Shown here one piece after another: positions 43,854 to 54,136 of a stretch of DNA of 64,000 nt. The notes under the pieces were generated by a model, which worked only from the letters and a program-made list of their open reading frames with translations, had not been told where the DNA came from and made no database searches. The stretch's first letter is position 1, and each line of letters opens with the position of its first letter. Source of the DNA: Erythrobacter sp. F6033 (GTDB taxonomy: Bacteria > Pseudomonadota > Alphaproteobacteria > Sphingomonadales > Sphingomonadaceae). The DNA lies in the NCBI RefSeq assembly GCF_023016005.1, contig NZ_JALKAZ010000001.1, positions 744,001-808,000 of the forward strand. Direction: 5' to 3'. Made by a program: the position numbers and the translations under genes.

Positions 43854-43892
43854 AAATTTGCGCCTAGCAAGGGGCTTCGTTGCAAATTTGCG
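43854..43892. promoter_or_regulatory. Direct repeat upstream of TonB receptor
   Basis: AAATTTGCG at 43854-43862 and again at 43884-43892, 30 bp apart (three helical turns), in the 258-nt gap before the receptor gene. It resembles the half-site of the galA-araC palindrome; direct repeats on one helix face are normal for AraC proteins. The rest of 43822-44079 shows no gene. Confidence 0.35.
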
Positions 43893-44079
43893 ACACATTC
43901 GCGCTGCCAATGGCAAATGATGCGTGGGTAAATCCCAAAAAGTTCATGCCAGTCCAATCCGCCCATGGAAAACATCCCGGCGTAAGGCAGAATTTACATC
44001 ACGGCCCATCACGGGTCTGCTGGCGTTACCCGATCCTGTCGAGATCAACCGAAATGGGTAGGCCTAAAGGGAGAGAGCA

Positions 44080-46986
44080 ATGAAGATTTCGAAGCGGGCC
44101 ATTCTGGCTCAGTCCGCCGCTTTTGCTGCAATCGCCATTTCGAGCCCAGCGCTCGCGCAGGACAGCGATCAAGCTGATACCGTCGAAGGCGAAGAAAACG
44201 TAATCATCGTCACCGGCTTTAAGAAAAGTCTGCAGGACTCGATTGATCTCAAGCGCAACAGCTCGGTTGTTGTTGATGCCGTTTCGGCGGAAGACGTCGG
44301 CAAGTTTCCTGATCAGAACGTCGCAGAATCGCTTCAGCGCATCACCGGTGTGGCGATTGACCGTTCCGGTGGTGAGGGCCAGTTCATCACCGTCCGCGGC
44401 CTCGGTCCAGAATTCAACGCCGTACTCCTTAACGGACGCACACTTGCAACGGACAATGATGGCCGCGAATTCTCGTTCGATGTGCTTTCATCGGACATTA
44501 TCCAAACCGCCGAAGTTTACAAATCATCGCAGCCATCGCTCCAGTCGGGCGGTATTGGTGCGGTTGTTAATGTGACAACCGCAAAGCCGATTGACCGTCT
44601 CGGCTTTAACGCGACAATTTCAGCTGCGGGCATTTACGAAGAATTGTCCGACGAATTTGGCACCGATATCAGCGGTGTGCTGTCGTGGTCGAACGGTAAC
44701 GTTGGCGCTCTTTTCGGCGCTAGCTACAGCAAACGTAACGCTCAAATTGATCGCAATCTTACCAATGGCTTTGCGCTTCGTCAGGGCAACCCGGCAATCT
44801 TCGCGCCCGAGTCCTCCTCAAATCTTCAGCCCACCGACATTTCGGAAGAGTCAGCGCCTGGCGCACTTGACGGCGGCCTGCCAGCAGGCGCTCGCTTGCA
44901 GCAACAGGTGATCTTCAGTCGCGACGATCAGGAGCGTGAACGTCTCACCTTGAACGGCGCGCTTCAATTCAACATGGCGGACCGTGGGACGCTGACGTTT
45001 GACGGACTATATTCGAAGTTCGAGATTGATTCCTTCGATACACAGTTCTCGGGTTTCTTTTCGCCGCCCTTTATTGACCCGGTGGTAGATGCGAACGGAA
45101 CGGTAACGTCCTTTAGCCGCCCGAGCCTCGATTTTCAGGCACGCAACCCGGACATCGCTGGTCTGGTTGGCGCATCGCAAAACGACAACGTTCTCACGTC
45201 GAACAACCGCGAGGCGGAAACGTTGGCGTTCGGCGCAAACTTCGAATTTGAAGCAACCGACCGCCTAACAATTGTGGCTGACGCTTCCTATTCGAAAGCG
45301 ACGCGCGACGGCACCAATCCGTTTGTGGTTTTGGGCGCGCTTGCCCCGACATCGCCTTTGATCCAGTCGACAAGCACATCGGGCATCTCGACAATCACCA
45401 ATATCAACGCAGCCGACTTCGTCGATACATCGATCCAGCGTTTGCACTTTGTGAATGTAAACCGCACGCGGGTTGATGATGAGGTGATCGAATTCCGCTT
45501 TGATGGTGATTGGGAAGTGGACGCCGGACCGCTCACCAAAATTAGCTTTGGCGGTATTTCGACCGACCGCAGCAAATCGCGCGATCTGTTCGATAACTTC
45601 GCCGATCCTGATGGCGAAGGCCCGCTTTCGGCCAGTAATATCTTCTGTGCCTATTGTGGTTACACGGTCGGGTTCGATGAATCGATTTTGAACCAGTTCT
45701 CCTTCGATGGCTTCCTATCCGGTGTCGAAGGGGCAGACACAGTCCCTTCGACGATCTTGAATGCATCATTCGCTGATGCCTTTGCTCAGCTAAACGACGT
45801 TGCAAACATCAACGATCCGGCGCGCACCGGCGGTAACACGGCTGCCCTTCTGGCATACCTGAATGGCGGCGGTCTTGATCCGGTTCTCGGGATATACACC
45901 CCGACATTCAACGCTTCGGGCAGCTTTGAGGTGGAAGAGCAAATTTACGCCACTTACATCAACGCTGAACTGGGCGGTGAATTCGGCGGCGGTGTTCCAT
46001 GGTCGGCCAATTTCGGCGCACGCGTAGCATGGACAAACGTGCTTTCGAGCGGCGTTGATCAGCCGGTGGTCGAATTTACAGCGAACATCAATGACACGCA
46101 GCTTGAACCGATTTTGGCTGTGCCTGTGCCGACGTCCGTTTCGAACGACTATTTCAACTTCCTGCCATCGGCCAATTTCAAGGTCGAACCGACTGCGGAT
46201 ACGGTCTTGCGTTTGAGCTACGCCCGAACAGTTACGCGCCCGACGCTGACCGCGCTGGGTGTTGCCAACACGTTCGGCGGACGCTCCGATGCGCCTTTGT
46301 CAGGCGGTGGTAACCCGTTGCTGGAATCGTTTGAAGCAGACAACTTTGACATCAGCTTTGAGTGGTATTTCGACAATCTGAGCTATTTCAGCGTTGCCGG
46401 TTTCCACAAAGAATTGGGCAATTTCATCCAGAGTGAGACTGTGCTTGTCCCGCAGCAAATCCGCCTGTTTGATTCGACGGGTGTGCAGCCTGATCAAATC
46501 GTGACCCGCGATTTTGCTGACACCCGTCAGCGCAACGGTCTTTCTGGTAGCATTAGCGGTGTTGAACTTGCCTTCCAAAAGACGTTTGACAACGGCTTTG
46601 GCGGTATCGTGAACTACACCTACGTCACATCATCGCGTGACAATGCTCCGGCTGGCGATCTTGGCTTTAACGGCTTTACGCCGCACACCGTGAACGTCAC
46701 CGGCTTTTATGAAAACGGCCCGTTTGCGGCACGCGTTTCGTACAATTACCGCGATGGTTTCTTGGTGCTTGGTCAGGCTGAATTTGCTGAACCGCGCCAG
46801 CGTGAAGCCTTCGGACAGCTGGACGCATCGGCAAGCTTTGAACTGACAGACCAGTTCCAAATCTTTGCAGAAGGCATCAACATTCTCGGCGAAGATACAC
46901 GCGACTTCTCGCGCTTCCCCAACCGTCTGTTGACCTACACCCGTACCGGTGCACGCTACACATTGGGTGTGCGCGCATCGTTCTAA
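44080..46986 (+). CDS. TonB-dependent receptor, likely for galactosides
   Basis: Outer-membrane transporter, 968 aa. Signal peptide (RAILAQSAAFAAIAISSPALA), TonB box near NVIIVTGFKKSLQDSI, plug domain with PDQNVAESLQRITGVAIDR and GLGPEFNAVLLNGRTLA, then a 22-strand barrel ending YTLGVRASF with terminal Phe. GGGAGAGAGC precedes the ATG. Context with alpha-galactosidase and sugar symporter indicates uptake of an alpha-galactoside. Confidence 0.94.
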   Translation: MKISKRAILAQSAAFAAIAISSPALAQDSDQADTVEGEENVIIVTGFKKSLQDSIDLKRNSSVVVDAVSAEDVGKFPDQNVAESLQRITGVAIDRSGGEGQFITVRGLGPEFNAVLLNGRTLATDNDGREFSFDVLSSDIIQTAEVYKSSQPSLQSGGIGAVVNVTTAKPIDRLGFNATISAAGIYEELSDEFGTDISGVLSWSNGNVGALFGASYSKRNAQIDRNLTNGFALRQGNPAIFAPESSSNLQPTDISEESAPGALDGGLPAGARLQQQVIFSRDDQERERLTLNGALQFNMADRGTLTFDGLYSKFEIDSFDTQFSGFFSPPFIDPVVDANGTVTSFSRPSLDFQARNPDIAGLVGASQNDNVLTSNNREAETLAFGANFEFEATDRLTIVADASYSKATRDGTNPFVVLGALAPTSPLIQSTSTSGISTITNINAADFVDTSIQRLHFVNVNRTRVDDEVIEFRFDGDWEVDAGPLTKISFGGISTDRSKSRDLFDNFADPDGEGPLSASNIFCAYCGYTVGFDESILNQFSFDGFLSGVEGADTVPSTILNASFADAFAQLNDVANINDPARTGGNTAALLAYLNGGGLDPVLGIYTPTFNASGSFEVEEQIYATYINAELGGEFGGGVPWSANFGARVAWTNVLSSGVDQPVVEFTANINDTQLEPILAVPVPTSVSNDYFNFLPSANFKVEPTADTVLRLSYARTVTRPTLTALGVANTFGGRSDAPLSGGGNPLLESFEADNFDISFEWYFDNLSYFSVAGFHKELGNFIQSETVLVPQQIRLFDSTGVQPDQIVTRDFADTRQRNGLSGSISGVELAFQKTFDNGFGGIVNYTYVTSSRDNAPAGDLGFNGFTPHTVNVTGFYENGPFAARVSYNYRDGFLVLGQAEFAEPRQREAFGQLDASASFELTDQFQIFAEGINILGEDTRDFSRFPNRLLTYTRTGARYTLGVRASF

Positions 46987-47002
46987 TCAAACTTTGGGTC
47001 GC

Positions 47003-47082
47003 CAACTTGCTTAACGTGAGCCGTCTCGTGCAAGCAAGTTGACCAGAGACGGCGGGCATTCCAATCGAAAGGAATGTCCGCC
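47003..47082 (+). other. Interleaved stems (pseudoknot-like) plus hairpin after TonB gene
   Basis: Stem A: CAACTTGCTT (47003-47012) with AAGCAAGTTG (47032-47041). Stem B: GCCGTCTC (47020-47027) with GAGACGGC (47046-47053). They interleave as in an H-type pseudoknot. A third hairpin, GGCGGGCATTCC (47051-47062) with GGAATGTCCGCC (47071-47082), 11 of 12 paired, shares three bases with stem B, and is followed by GTTCTGTT. The third may be the receptor gene's terminator; the whole may be an attenuator for the downstream symporter. Confidence 0.4.
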
Positions 47083-47203
47083 GTTCTGTTATCGGGCGGG
47101 TTTTCCCTAAGACGATAGGGCGCCCCACTGTTCACGCCTGCAAAGCTGTGACAGGAAAGCTGTAAAGCCGCGCCGCAAGAGCGCTGCAGGGAGAGACAAT
47201 TCG

Positions 47204-48670
47204 ATGAGTACTGTCCAAATCGCGGTCTTTGTTGGGATCACCGCCCTTATCGCCTTTGCAACCTATCTGCATTGTCGCGGCAAATTGAGCGACGGCCATT
47301 CGGGTGAGAAGGACTACTTCCTCGCGAGCGGTGGGCTCAAATGGTACTTTATCGCAGGCTCGATCACGCTGACGAACCTCTCCACCGATCAGCTGATCGG
47401 GATGAATGGCAACCAGATGGCGCTACTCGCATGGTGGGAGTTTGCTGCCGTTGCTGGGCTGTTGATCCTGACCTTCGTTTTCTTGCCAGTTTACTACAAG
47501 AACAACTGCACGACGACGACTGAACTGCTGCAGAAGAAATATAACGACAAGAACATTCGCGCGCTGATCAGCGTGCTGTTCCTGTTCGGCAATCTGTTCA
47601 TTTTCCTGCCCGCGATCCTTTATGGCGGGTCGCTGTTCCTGCTTTCAATGGTGGGGCTGGATACGGGGCTGGAGAATATCCTGATTGTGGCCGTGATCCT
47701 CGCCACAGTCGGCGCGTGCTATGCCATTTTCGGCGGTTTGCGGGCGGTTGCAGTGTCCGACACCTATTCGGGCGTGCTCATCCTCGGCCTTGCGCTGCTG
47801 GTCGTGTATCTCGCTCTGCAAGCGATTGATTTTGACCTGACGGGCATTCCCGCAGATCGGCTGACCTTGATCGGAAGCGCCGACAGCCCGATTCCGTGGC
47901 CTACTCTTCTGACGGGCATGATTTTCATCCAGACATTCTACTGGTCGACCAACCAGACAATCACTCAGCGCGCCATGGCCGCGCCCAGTATCAAGGAAGC
48001 GCAAAAGGGCGTGCTGACGGCAGCGGGCATCCGCTTGCTGATCGTCCCGGCCATCGTCGTGATCCCGGGCATAGTGTCTTACAAGCTGTATGGCGACATT
48101 GGTGATGCAGCCTATGGCCGCATTGTGGGTGATGTGCTGCCTGTGTGGCTCTCTGGTGCGTTTGCAGCCGCTTTGGCCGCTGCTGTGCTGACCACGTTTA
48201 ACTCGATCCTCAACGCCTCTGCCGCGCTCTATGTCTGCGACATTCACGAGGCCTATGTCGACAGGCCAAAGTCTGTTGCCAGACTGAGCGCCATTGTTTC
48301 GATTGCGATGTCGGTTCTGGCGCTTGCTCTGGTGCCGTTCTTCGCGAGTCAGGAAAGCCTGATCAACACGGTGCAAGAGCTTTATGGCTTGCTGTCCATG
48401 CCAATCCTTAGCGCCTTCGCTGTCTGCTTGCTGTTCAAGAATGTGAAGGCAGGCGCGGCGATGATCGGCGTGGTCACCGGCGTCGTATTCTATGGTTTCT
48501 GGAGCATGGTGTGGGAGCCAGCCCATTACATTCACGGCATGGCCGTTACTTTGGTGCTATCGATTGTGACCGCGCTGGTCATGAATAAGCTGGTTTATGG
48601 CGAGACCCCGGTCTTCTCACTTGGCGGAGCCGAGACAGAAGGCATGGAGAATGAAGGCAGCGCGGCGTAA
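47204..48670 (+). CDS. Sodium:solute (sugar) symporter, SSS family
   Basis: Na+-coupled inner-membrane carrier, 488 aa, about 14 spans. SSS features: LASGGLKWYFIAGSITLTNL, TYSGVLILGLALLVVYL, QTFYWSTNQTITQRAMAA (sodium/sugar site region), AAVLTTFNSILNASAALYVCD. Closest in look to SGLT-type galactose transporters. GGGAGAGAC ribosome site. Completes the galactoside locus: receptor, symporter, hydrolase, Leloir enzymes. Confidence 0.92.
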   Translation: MSTVQIAVFVGITALIAFATYLHCRGKLSDGHSGEKDYFLASGGLKWYFIAGSITLTNLSTDQLIGMNGNQMALLAWWEFAAVAGLLILTFVFLPVYYKNNCTTTTELLQKKYNDKNIRALISVLFLFGNLFIFLPAILYGGSLFLLSMVGLDTGLENILIVAVILATVGACYAIFGGLRAVAVSDTYSGVLILGLALLVVYLALQAIDFDLTGIPADRLTLIGSADSPIPWPTLLTGMIFIQTFYWSTNQTITQRAMAAPSIKEAQKGVLTAAGIRLLIVPAIVVIPGIVSYKLYGDIGDAAYGRIVGDVLPVWLSGAFAAALAAAVLTTFNSILNASAALYVCDIHEAYVDRPKSVARLSAIVSIAMSVLALALVPFFASQESLINTVQELYGLLSMPILSAFAVCLLFKNVKAGAAMIGVVTGVVFYGFWSMVWEPAHYIHGMAVTLVLSIVTALVMNKLVYGETPVFSLGGAETEGMENEGSAA

Positions 48671-48713
48671 ACCTTCACTTGAGGCTGACGCGCGCTCCGT
48701 CTAGCGCGGGGGC

Positions 48714-49637
48714 ATGTCAGATCTGAAACCCGCGCCTCACGGCTGGATCGTCCTCGATAAGCCGCGCGGGCTTGGCTCGACGCAGGCGGTTGCGGCTGTG
48801 AAGCGGAATCTTCGCGAAGGCGGCTATGCCAAGACCAAGGTCGGGCATGGCGGCACGCTCGATCCGCTGGCGGAGGGCGTGCTGCCTATCGCGCTGGGTG
48901 AGGCGACCAAGCTGGCCGGGCGAATGCTCGATGCCAGTAAGATCTATGAATTCACAATCCAGTTTGGCGAGGAGACGTCCACGCTCGACACCGAAGGCGA
49001 GGTTGTCGCGCGATCCGATATCATTCCCGAGCCAATGGAGGTCTATCGTACTGCAATATCGAAGTTCAGAGGAAAGATTGACCAGCTACCTCCCGCATAC
49101 TCGGCTATAAAGGTCGATGGAAAGCGAGCTTACGACCGCGCGAGGGCAGGCGAAAAAGTAGATTTGAAAAAGCGCACTGTGACAGTTCACGCGTGGAATG
49201 TTCTCGGTCAGCCAGCAGAAGATTCTGTCACGCTGATCGCGCATGTTTCCAAGGGGACATATATCCGCTCTCTTGCACGAGATATCGCCCGTGCTCTTGG
49301 AACCTATGGCCACGTTACTTATCTTCGCCGTACAAAGGCGGGCCCGTTTCACCAAAATCAAGCGATTTCGCTGGACAAACTCAACGAAATTGGTAGTGGC
49401 GCGCCATTGAAAGACCTCCTCCTGCCGCTCGAGGCGGGGCTGGACGACATCCCGGCCTTAATTCTCGATCAGACAAGTGCGCAGGCGGTCCGCCAGGGCC
49501 GGGTCCTGTCTGAGCTGCCCCAACCATCCGGGCTTTACTGCGGCATGCTGGACAATGTTCCGGTGGCGCTGCTGCAAATTGCGGATGGCACGGCCAAGGT
49601 CGTGCGGGGTTTTAACCTTCCCGATGTCGCTGAGTAA
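48714..49637 (+). CDS. truB: tRNA pseudouridine-55 synthase
   Basis: 307 aa. Catalytic Asp in [20 protein letters not shown]-terminal [34 protein letters not shown] and PUA-like end. Starts truB-rpsO-pnp, whose usual neighbour rbfA lies 15.6 kb upstream. Confidence 0.96.
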   Translation: MSDLKPAPHGWIVLDKPRGLGSTQAVAAVKRNLREGGYAKTKVGHGGTLDPLAEGVLPIALGEATKLAGRMLDASKIYEFTIQFGEETSTLDTEGEVVARSDIIPEPMEVYRTAISKFRGKIDQLPPAYSAIKVDGKRAYDRARAGEKVDLKKRTVTVHAWNVLGQPAEDSVTLIAHVSKGTYIRSLARDIARALGTYGHVTYLRRTKAGPFHQNQAISLDKLNEIGSGAPLKDLLLPLEAGLDDIPALILDQTSAQAVRQGRVLSELPQPSGLYCGMLDNVPVALLQIADGTAKVVRGFNLPDVAE

Positions 49638-49648
49638 GAGAGAATACT

Positions 49649-49918
49649 ATGTCGGTTTCACCCGAGCGTAAGCAAGAAGTTATCAAAGAACATGCCCAAG
49701 CCAAAGGCGACACGGGCAGCCCCGAAGTACAGGTTGCGATCCTTACCGAGCGTATCAAAAACCTGACTGACCACTTCAAAGGCAACCACAAAGACAACCA
49801 TTCGCGCCGCGGCCTTCTGATGATGGTCAACAAGCGCCGTAACCTGCTCGCCTATCTGAAAAAGAAAGACGTCGAGCGGTACAACGCCCTGATCCAGAAA
49901 CTGGGTCTGCGTAAATAA
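49649..49918 (+). CDS. rpsO: 30S ribosomal protein S15
   Basis: 89 aa, normal length. [21 protein letters not shown] and [20 protein letters not shown] are invariant S15 segments. Followed by a strong terminator and then pnp, as in most proteobacteria. Confidence 0.98.
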   Translation: MSVSPERKQEVIKEHAQAKGDTGSPEVQVAILTERIKNLTDHFKGNHKDNHSRRGLLMMVNKRRNLLAYLKKKDVERYNALIQKLGLRK

Positions 49919-49930
49919 GAGTTTCGTGAA

Positions 49931-49957
49931 AGGCGGCTCCTTCGGGGCCGCCTTTTT
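49931..49957 (+). terminator. Rho-independent terminator of rpsO
   Basis: AGGCGGCTCC (49931-49940) pairs with GGGGCCGCCT (49944-49953) with one G-T pair and a TTC loop, then TTTTT. The following 140 nt before pnp has further short inverted repeats, as expected for the RNase III-controlled pnp leader. Confidence 0.9.
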
Positions 49958-50093
49958 CGCATTGGGGGTCACAAGCATCCGGCTGGTGACTTCAGGGGCA
50001 CAGAAAGACAGCCCCGCACCGGACCGGGACGGTATCCCCGGCACAAGTAGGCCCCGCATTGCAATGTGGCAGGCGGGTTCAAAAGGAAAATAC

Positions 50094-52394
50094 ATGTTCG
50101 ACAAGAAAACCGTATCGCTGGAGTGGGGCGGAAAGACCCTCACCCTCGAAACAGGACAGATCGCCCGTCAAGCAGACGGCGCCGTTCTGGCCACCTATGG
50201 CGAAACCGTGGTGCTGTGCGCAGTAACCGCCGCCAAATCCGTGAAAGAAGGGCAGGATTTCTTCCCGCTCACCGTTCACTACCAAGAAAAATTCTCTGCA
50301 GCTGGCCGTATCCCGGGTGGCTTCTTCAAGCGTGAAGGCCGCGCGACCGAAAAAGAGACGCTGACATCGCGTCTGATCGACCGTCCGTGCCGGCCGCTGT
50401 TCCCGGAAGGGTTCTACAACGAAATCAACGTCATCTGTCAGGTTCTGTCTTACGATGGCGAAACCGAGCCAGATATCGTTGCGATGATCGCGGCATCGGC
50501 TGCGCTGACCATTTCCGGTCTGCCATTCATGGGCCCAATCGGCGCAGCTCGCGTCGGCTACAACAACGAAGGCGAATATGTCCTCAACCCGACCGTCACC
50601 GACGCGCTGGGTGAAGACGGCAATCTCGACCTCGTAGTCGCTGCAACGCAAGACGCCGTGATGATGGTTGAATCCGAGGCGAAAGAACTCACCGAAGAGC
50701 AAATGCTCGGCGCTGTGTTGTTCGCTCACGAAGAAAGCCGCAAAGTCATCGGCGCGATCATCGATCTCGCTGAACAGGCTGCGAAAGACCCATGGGAACT
50801 CGCCCCTGTCGAAGACAAAACCGCAACTCTCGAAGAGCTGCGCGGCGTAATCGGTGACGATCTGGCTGCTGCTTACAAGATCACCGACAAATCTGCCCGT
50901 CAGGATGCTGTGAACGCGGCCCGTGAAAAGGCCCGCGATCACTATTCTGATCTCGCTGAGAGCGATCCGGCAGAATATATGGGCCGTCTCAAGCTCGTGA
51001 AGAAGCTGGAAAGCGACATCGTTCGCAAGGCTATCCTAAAGGATGGCCAGCGTATCGATGGCCGTAAGACTGACGAAGTTCGCCCGATCGAGGCGATGGT
51101 TGGTTTGCTTCCACGCACCCACGGTTCGGCGCTGTTCACCCGCGGTGAAACGCAGGCGATCTGCACCACCACGCTCGGTACCAAAGATGCCGAGCAAATG
51201 ATCGATGGTCTGGAAGGCCTGTCGTACAGCAATTTCATGCTGCACTATAACTTCCCGCCATATTCGGTTGGCGAAGTGGGCCGCTTTGGTTTCACCAGCC
51301 GCCGCGAAACCGGCCATGGTAAGCTCGCTTTCCGCGCGCTCCGTCCGGTTCTGCCGACTGTTGAGGACTTCCCTTACACTATTCGTATGCTCTCAGACAT
51401 CACCGAGTCCAACGGCTCGTCTTCGATGGCAACAGTGTGCGGCGGCTCGCTTTCGATGATGGATGCAGGCGTTCCGCTGAAGCGTCCAGTTTCGGGTATC
51501 GCGATGGGTCTGATCCTTGAAGGCAGCGACTTCACTGTTCTTTCCGACATTCTGGGTGATGAAGATCACCTTGGTGACATGGACTTTAAAGTCGCCGGTT
51601 CGGAAGAAGGCATCACCTCGCTGCAGATGGACATCAAGGTTGCCGGCATCACGCAGGAAATCATGACCCAAGCGCTTGAGCAGGCGAAAGCCGGCCGTGC
51701 GCACATCCTGGGCAAAATGACCGAAGCTCTCGGCGCGTCGCGCGGCGAAGTTTCCAAGCACGCTCCGCGCATCGAAACCATGCAGATCGACAAGTCGAAG
51801 ATCCGCGACATCATCGGAACGGGTGGCAAAGTCATCCGTGAGATCGTCGCTGAAACCGGCGCCAAGGTTGATATTGACGACGAAGGCACGATCAAGATCT
51901 CGTCTTCGAACGCTGATGAAATCGCAGCTGCACGGGCCTGGATCGAAGGCATCGTTGAAGAAGCCGAAGTCGGCAAGATCTACAACGGCAAAGTCGTTAA
52001 CATCGTCGATTTCGGCGCATTCGTGAACTTCATGGGCGGCAAGGACGGTCTCGTCCACGTGTCCGAAATGAAGAACGAGCGTGTTGAAAAGCCGACGGAC
52101 GTCGTTTCCGAAGGTCAGGAAGTGAAGGTCAAGGTTCTCGAAATCGACCAGCGCGGCAAAGTCCGTCTGTCGATGCGAGTTGTTGACCAAGAGACCGGCG
52201 AAGAGCTGGAAGACACCCGCCCACCACGCGAACCGCGCGGTGACAAAGGCGGACGCGGCGGTGGCCGTGGTCCGCGCCGTGATGGTGGCGGAGGCCGTGG
52301 TCGCGGTCCGCGCCGCGATGGCGGAGACAAAGGCGGCGACAACGGCGGTGGCAATGATGGCCCAGCGTCGATGCCCGACTTCCTGAAGGACTAA
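50094..52394 (+). CDS. pnp: Polyribonucleotide nucleotidyltransferase (PNPase)
   Basis: 3'-5' phosphorolytic exonuclease, 766 aa from [13 protein letters not shown] at 50094 (AAGGAAAATAC upstream); an earlier in-frame start is rejected. Two RNase PH domains, KH ([20 protein letters not shown]), S1 ([21 protein letters not shown]). The C-terminal 55 residues are an RGG/RD-rich tail with the repeat GRGPRRDGG twice, a disordered extension that is not part of the enzyme core. Confidence 0.97.
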   Translation: MFDKKTVSLEWGGKTLTLETGQIARQADGAVLATYGETVVLCAVTAAKSVKEGQDFFPLTVHYQEKFSAAGRIPGGFFKREGRATEKETLTSRLIDRPCRPLFPEGFYNEINVICQVLSYDGETEPDIVAMIAASAALTISGLPFMGPIGAARVGYNNEGEYVLNPTVTDALGEDGNLDLVVAATQDAVMMVESEAKELTEEQMLGAVLFAHEESRKVIGAIIDLAEQAAKDPWELAPVEDKTATLEELRGVIGDDLAAAYKITDKSARQDAVNAAREKARDHYSDLAESDPAEYMGRLKLVKKLESDIVRKAILKDGQRIDGRKTDEVRPIEAMVGLLPRTHGSALFTRGETQAICTTTLGTKDAEQMIDGLEGLSYSNFMLHYNFPPYSVGEVGRFGFTSRRETGHGKLAFRALRPVLPTVEDFPYTIRMLSDITESNGSSSMATVCGGSLSMMDAGVPLKRPVSGIAMGLILEGSDFTVLSDILGDEDHLGDMDFKVAGSEEGITSLQMDIKVAGITQEIMTQALEQAKAGRAHILGKMTEALGASRGEVSKHAPRIETMQIDKSKIRDIIGTGGKVIREIVAETGAKVDIDDEGTIKISSSNADEIAAARAWIEGIVEEAEVGKIYNGKVVNIVDFGAFVNFMGGKDGLVHVSEMKNERVEKPTDVVSEGQEVKVKVLEIDQRGKVRLSMRVVDQETGEELEDTRPPREPRGDKGGRGGGRGPRRDGGGGRGRGPRRDGGDKGGDNGGGNDGPASMPDFLKD

Positions 52395-52414
52395 TCCTCC
52401 TTCGCTAAGGCAAT

Positions 52415-52451
52415 AAAGAGGGGCTGCGGGTTCGCCTGCAGCCCCTCTTTT
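52415..52451 (+). terminator. Rho-independent terminator of pnp
   Basis: AAAGAGGGGCTGC (52415-52427) and GCAGCCCCTCTTT (52438-52450) pair perfectly over 13 bp, loop of 10 nt, with T run TTTT at the end. Confidence 0.95.
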
Positions 52452-52489
52452 GTTTAGGGCGGCGAGGAAACGAAGAAAGAGAACACACC

Positions 52490-53173
52490 ATGCTACCGCG
52501 CGAAACACTGGCCACTGCTGATATTCCCGGCGGGGAAGAGCAATTGGCTCTCGTCAGCCATGGCAGTGATTTTATCATCATGCTGGGCCGGGATGAGCTG
52601 ATGGGGACGCGCATGCAGTTCTCGGAAGAGCAATTGGCCGAATTGACGTTGGCGGAGCTGAATGTCGCCGTACCGCGTGTCCTAATCGGCGGATATGGTA
52701 TGGGCTTCACCTACCGCGCCGCGCTCTCGAATGTACCTGCCAAGGCAGAGGTGCGCGTGGCCGAGATCGTACCGGAGATACTGGAATGGGCTGCGGGACC
52801 TCTGGCGCATCTAACCGGAGATACGCTGGACGATCCGCGTGGGGACATACGGATATGTGATGTCTCGGCTCTAATCGACGATGCCAATGATGGCACGTGC
52901 GATAAGTATGACGCGATCATGCTCGATGTCGACAACGGCCCCGACGGGATCGTGCGTGATCACAACAATCGCCTCTATTCGAAGACAGGTCTGGGCAAAG
53001 CACGCGACGCGCTGAAACCCGGCGGTGTGCTTTCGGTTTGGTCTGCTGCGATTGATCACAAATTTACGAACCGCCTGATCGATGCAGGCTTCGACACAGA
53101 AATGCGCGAAGTGCGCGCGCGGCCCAACAACAAAGGGCCGCGCCACACAATCTGGTTCGCAAAAAAGCGCTAG
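52490..53173 (+). CDS. Spermidine-synthase-like methyltransferase-fold protein
   Basis: 227 aa, SpeE-like Rossmann fold: VLIGGYGMGFTYRAAL (dcSAM/SAM loop), VAEIVPEILEWAAGPLAHL, KYDAIMLDVDNGPDGI (the Asp motif) and LKPGGVLSVWSA. The N-terminal strand domain of true spermidine synthases is short, so activity may differ (methyl or aminopropyl transfer). Single gene between two oppositely placed units. Confidence 0.8.
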   Translation: MLPRETLATADIPGGEEQLALVSHGSDFIIMLGRDELMGTRMQFSEEQLAELTLAELNVAVPRVLIGGYGMGFTYRAALSNVPAKAEVRVAEIVPEILEWAAGPLAHLTGDTLDDPRGDIRICDVSALIDDANDGTCDKYDAIMLDVDNGPDGIVRDHNNRLYSKTGLGKARDALKPGGVLSVWSAAIDHKFTNRLIDAGFDTEMREVRARPNNKGPRHTIWFAKKR

Positions 53174-53175
53174 GC

Positions 53176-54135
53176 TCAGAAGCCGTAAATCAGCGTTACC
53201 CTGCTTAGCGTATCCGTTCCGACCGCGCCCGGCGGCGGATTGCTGTCATACTCATATGCATAGGAGAGGCGTGCAGTGAGGCTGTTGCTGATCTTTGCAT
53301 TCAGACCGGTAACGAGATCAATGCTCGTGTTGCTTGAATCGATGATCACAGTCGCTGCACCGCCCGCTTCTGCAACTGCATTGGTATCGTGGGTCAACGT
53401 AAGCCGATCGGTGATGTCCCAGTCGAAATCCACCCCAAACAGCGCAGCGATCTGGCTTTCGCTTCGCCCGTCTACAAAGTCTGTGACGCGAAATGCCGGA
53501 CCGGCCTTTGCTGACAGCTTCAGCGAAGGCTGGTCAATGATTTGATAGCCAAGACCGCCTGAAACCGCATAGCGCGATGAGATCCCTTGAAAGCGGTCCC
53601 GTTCATACTGAGCGAGGCCAAAGATAAACAGCCGATCCGAAACGTTGTAGTTCGGCTCATAGCTCGCGAGGAAGCGCTCTCTGTTCGCGACGCCTTCATT
53701 TTCCTGATAATCGGCGCGGGCGTTAATCTTGTGCGTCCAATCGATGCCCTCGCGTTTCATCGAGAGGATAGCGGTAACGCCCGTGTTCGATGTGTTACCC
53801 GTCGAACGAAAGCCGCCAAGCTCGCCTTTCCCGCTCCAATTCTCAAAAATGCCTGCATTGCGGATCGCTTCGATCTTTTCCGCTTCCGCTGCCTTGGCCG
53901 CGACAGCCAAATCCGCTTCGTAATTGGCGAGGATAGCGTCGATCTCCGCCGCATCATCGGGATTGGTTTCCCGTGCGAGTTCGATCACGGTGCGGATCTT
54001 GGTTTCATCACCGCCTGCAATCGCGGCATCGATCATCGCGCGAACCGGATCGGGAATGTCGGCGAGCGCGCTTGTTGGCAAAGCGAATAGAGTGACTGCG
54101 GCGAGAGCCGATGCAAATGCGGTATTCCGGGTCAT
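53176..54135 (-). CDS. DUF481 outer-membrane protein
   Basis: 319 aa from ATG 54135; signal peptide TRNTAFASALAAVTLFALPTSALA. A helical stretch rich in Ala/Glu (residues about 35-95) is followed by a beta-barrel of the salt-induced (YdiY) type, with SGKGELGGFRSTGNTSNTGV, DRFQGISSRYAVSGGLGY and terminal LIYGF. Directly after DUF1993 with 1 nt between. Confidence 0.87.
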   Translation of the reverse strand: MTRNTAFASALAAVTLFALPTSALADIPDPVRAMIDAAIAGGDETKIRTVIELARETNPDDAAEIDAILANYEADLAVAAKAAEAEKIEAIRNAGIFENWSGKGELGGFRSTGNTSNTGVTAILSMKREGIDWTHKINARADYQENEGVANRERFLASYEPNYNVSDRLFIFGLAQYERDRFQGISSRYAVSGGLGYQIIDQPSLKLSAKAGPAFRVTDFVDGRSESQIAALFGVDFDWDITDRLTLTHDTNAVAEAGGAATVIIDSSNTSIDLVTGLNAKISNSLTARLSYAYEYDSNPPPGAVGTDTLSRVTLIYGF

Positions 54136-54136
54136 A

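Noticed and set aside
51393..52508. 371-codon minus-strand open frame
   Set aside because: Antisense to pnp; no family resemblance.
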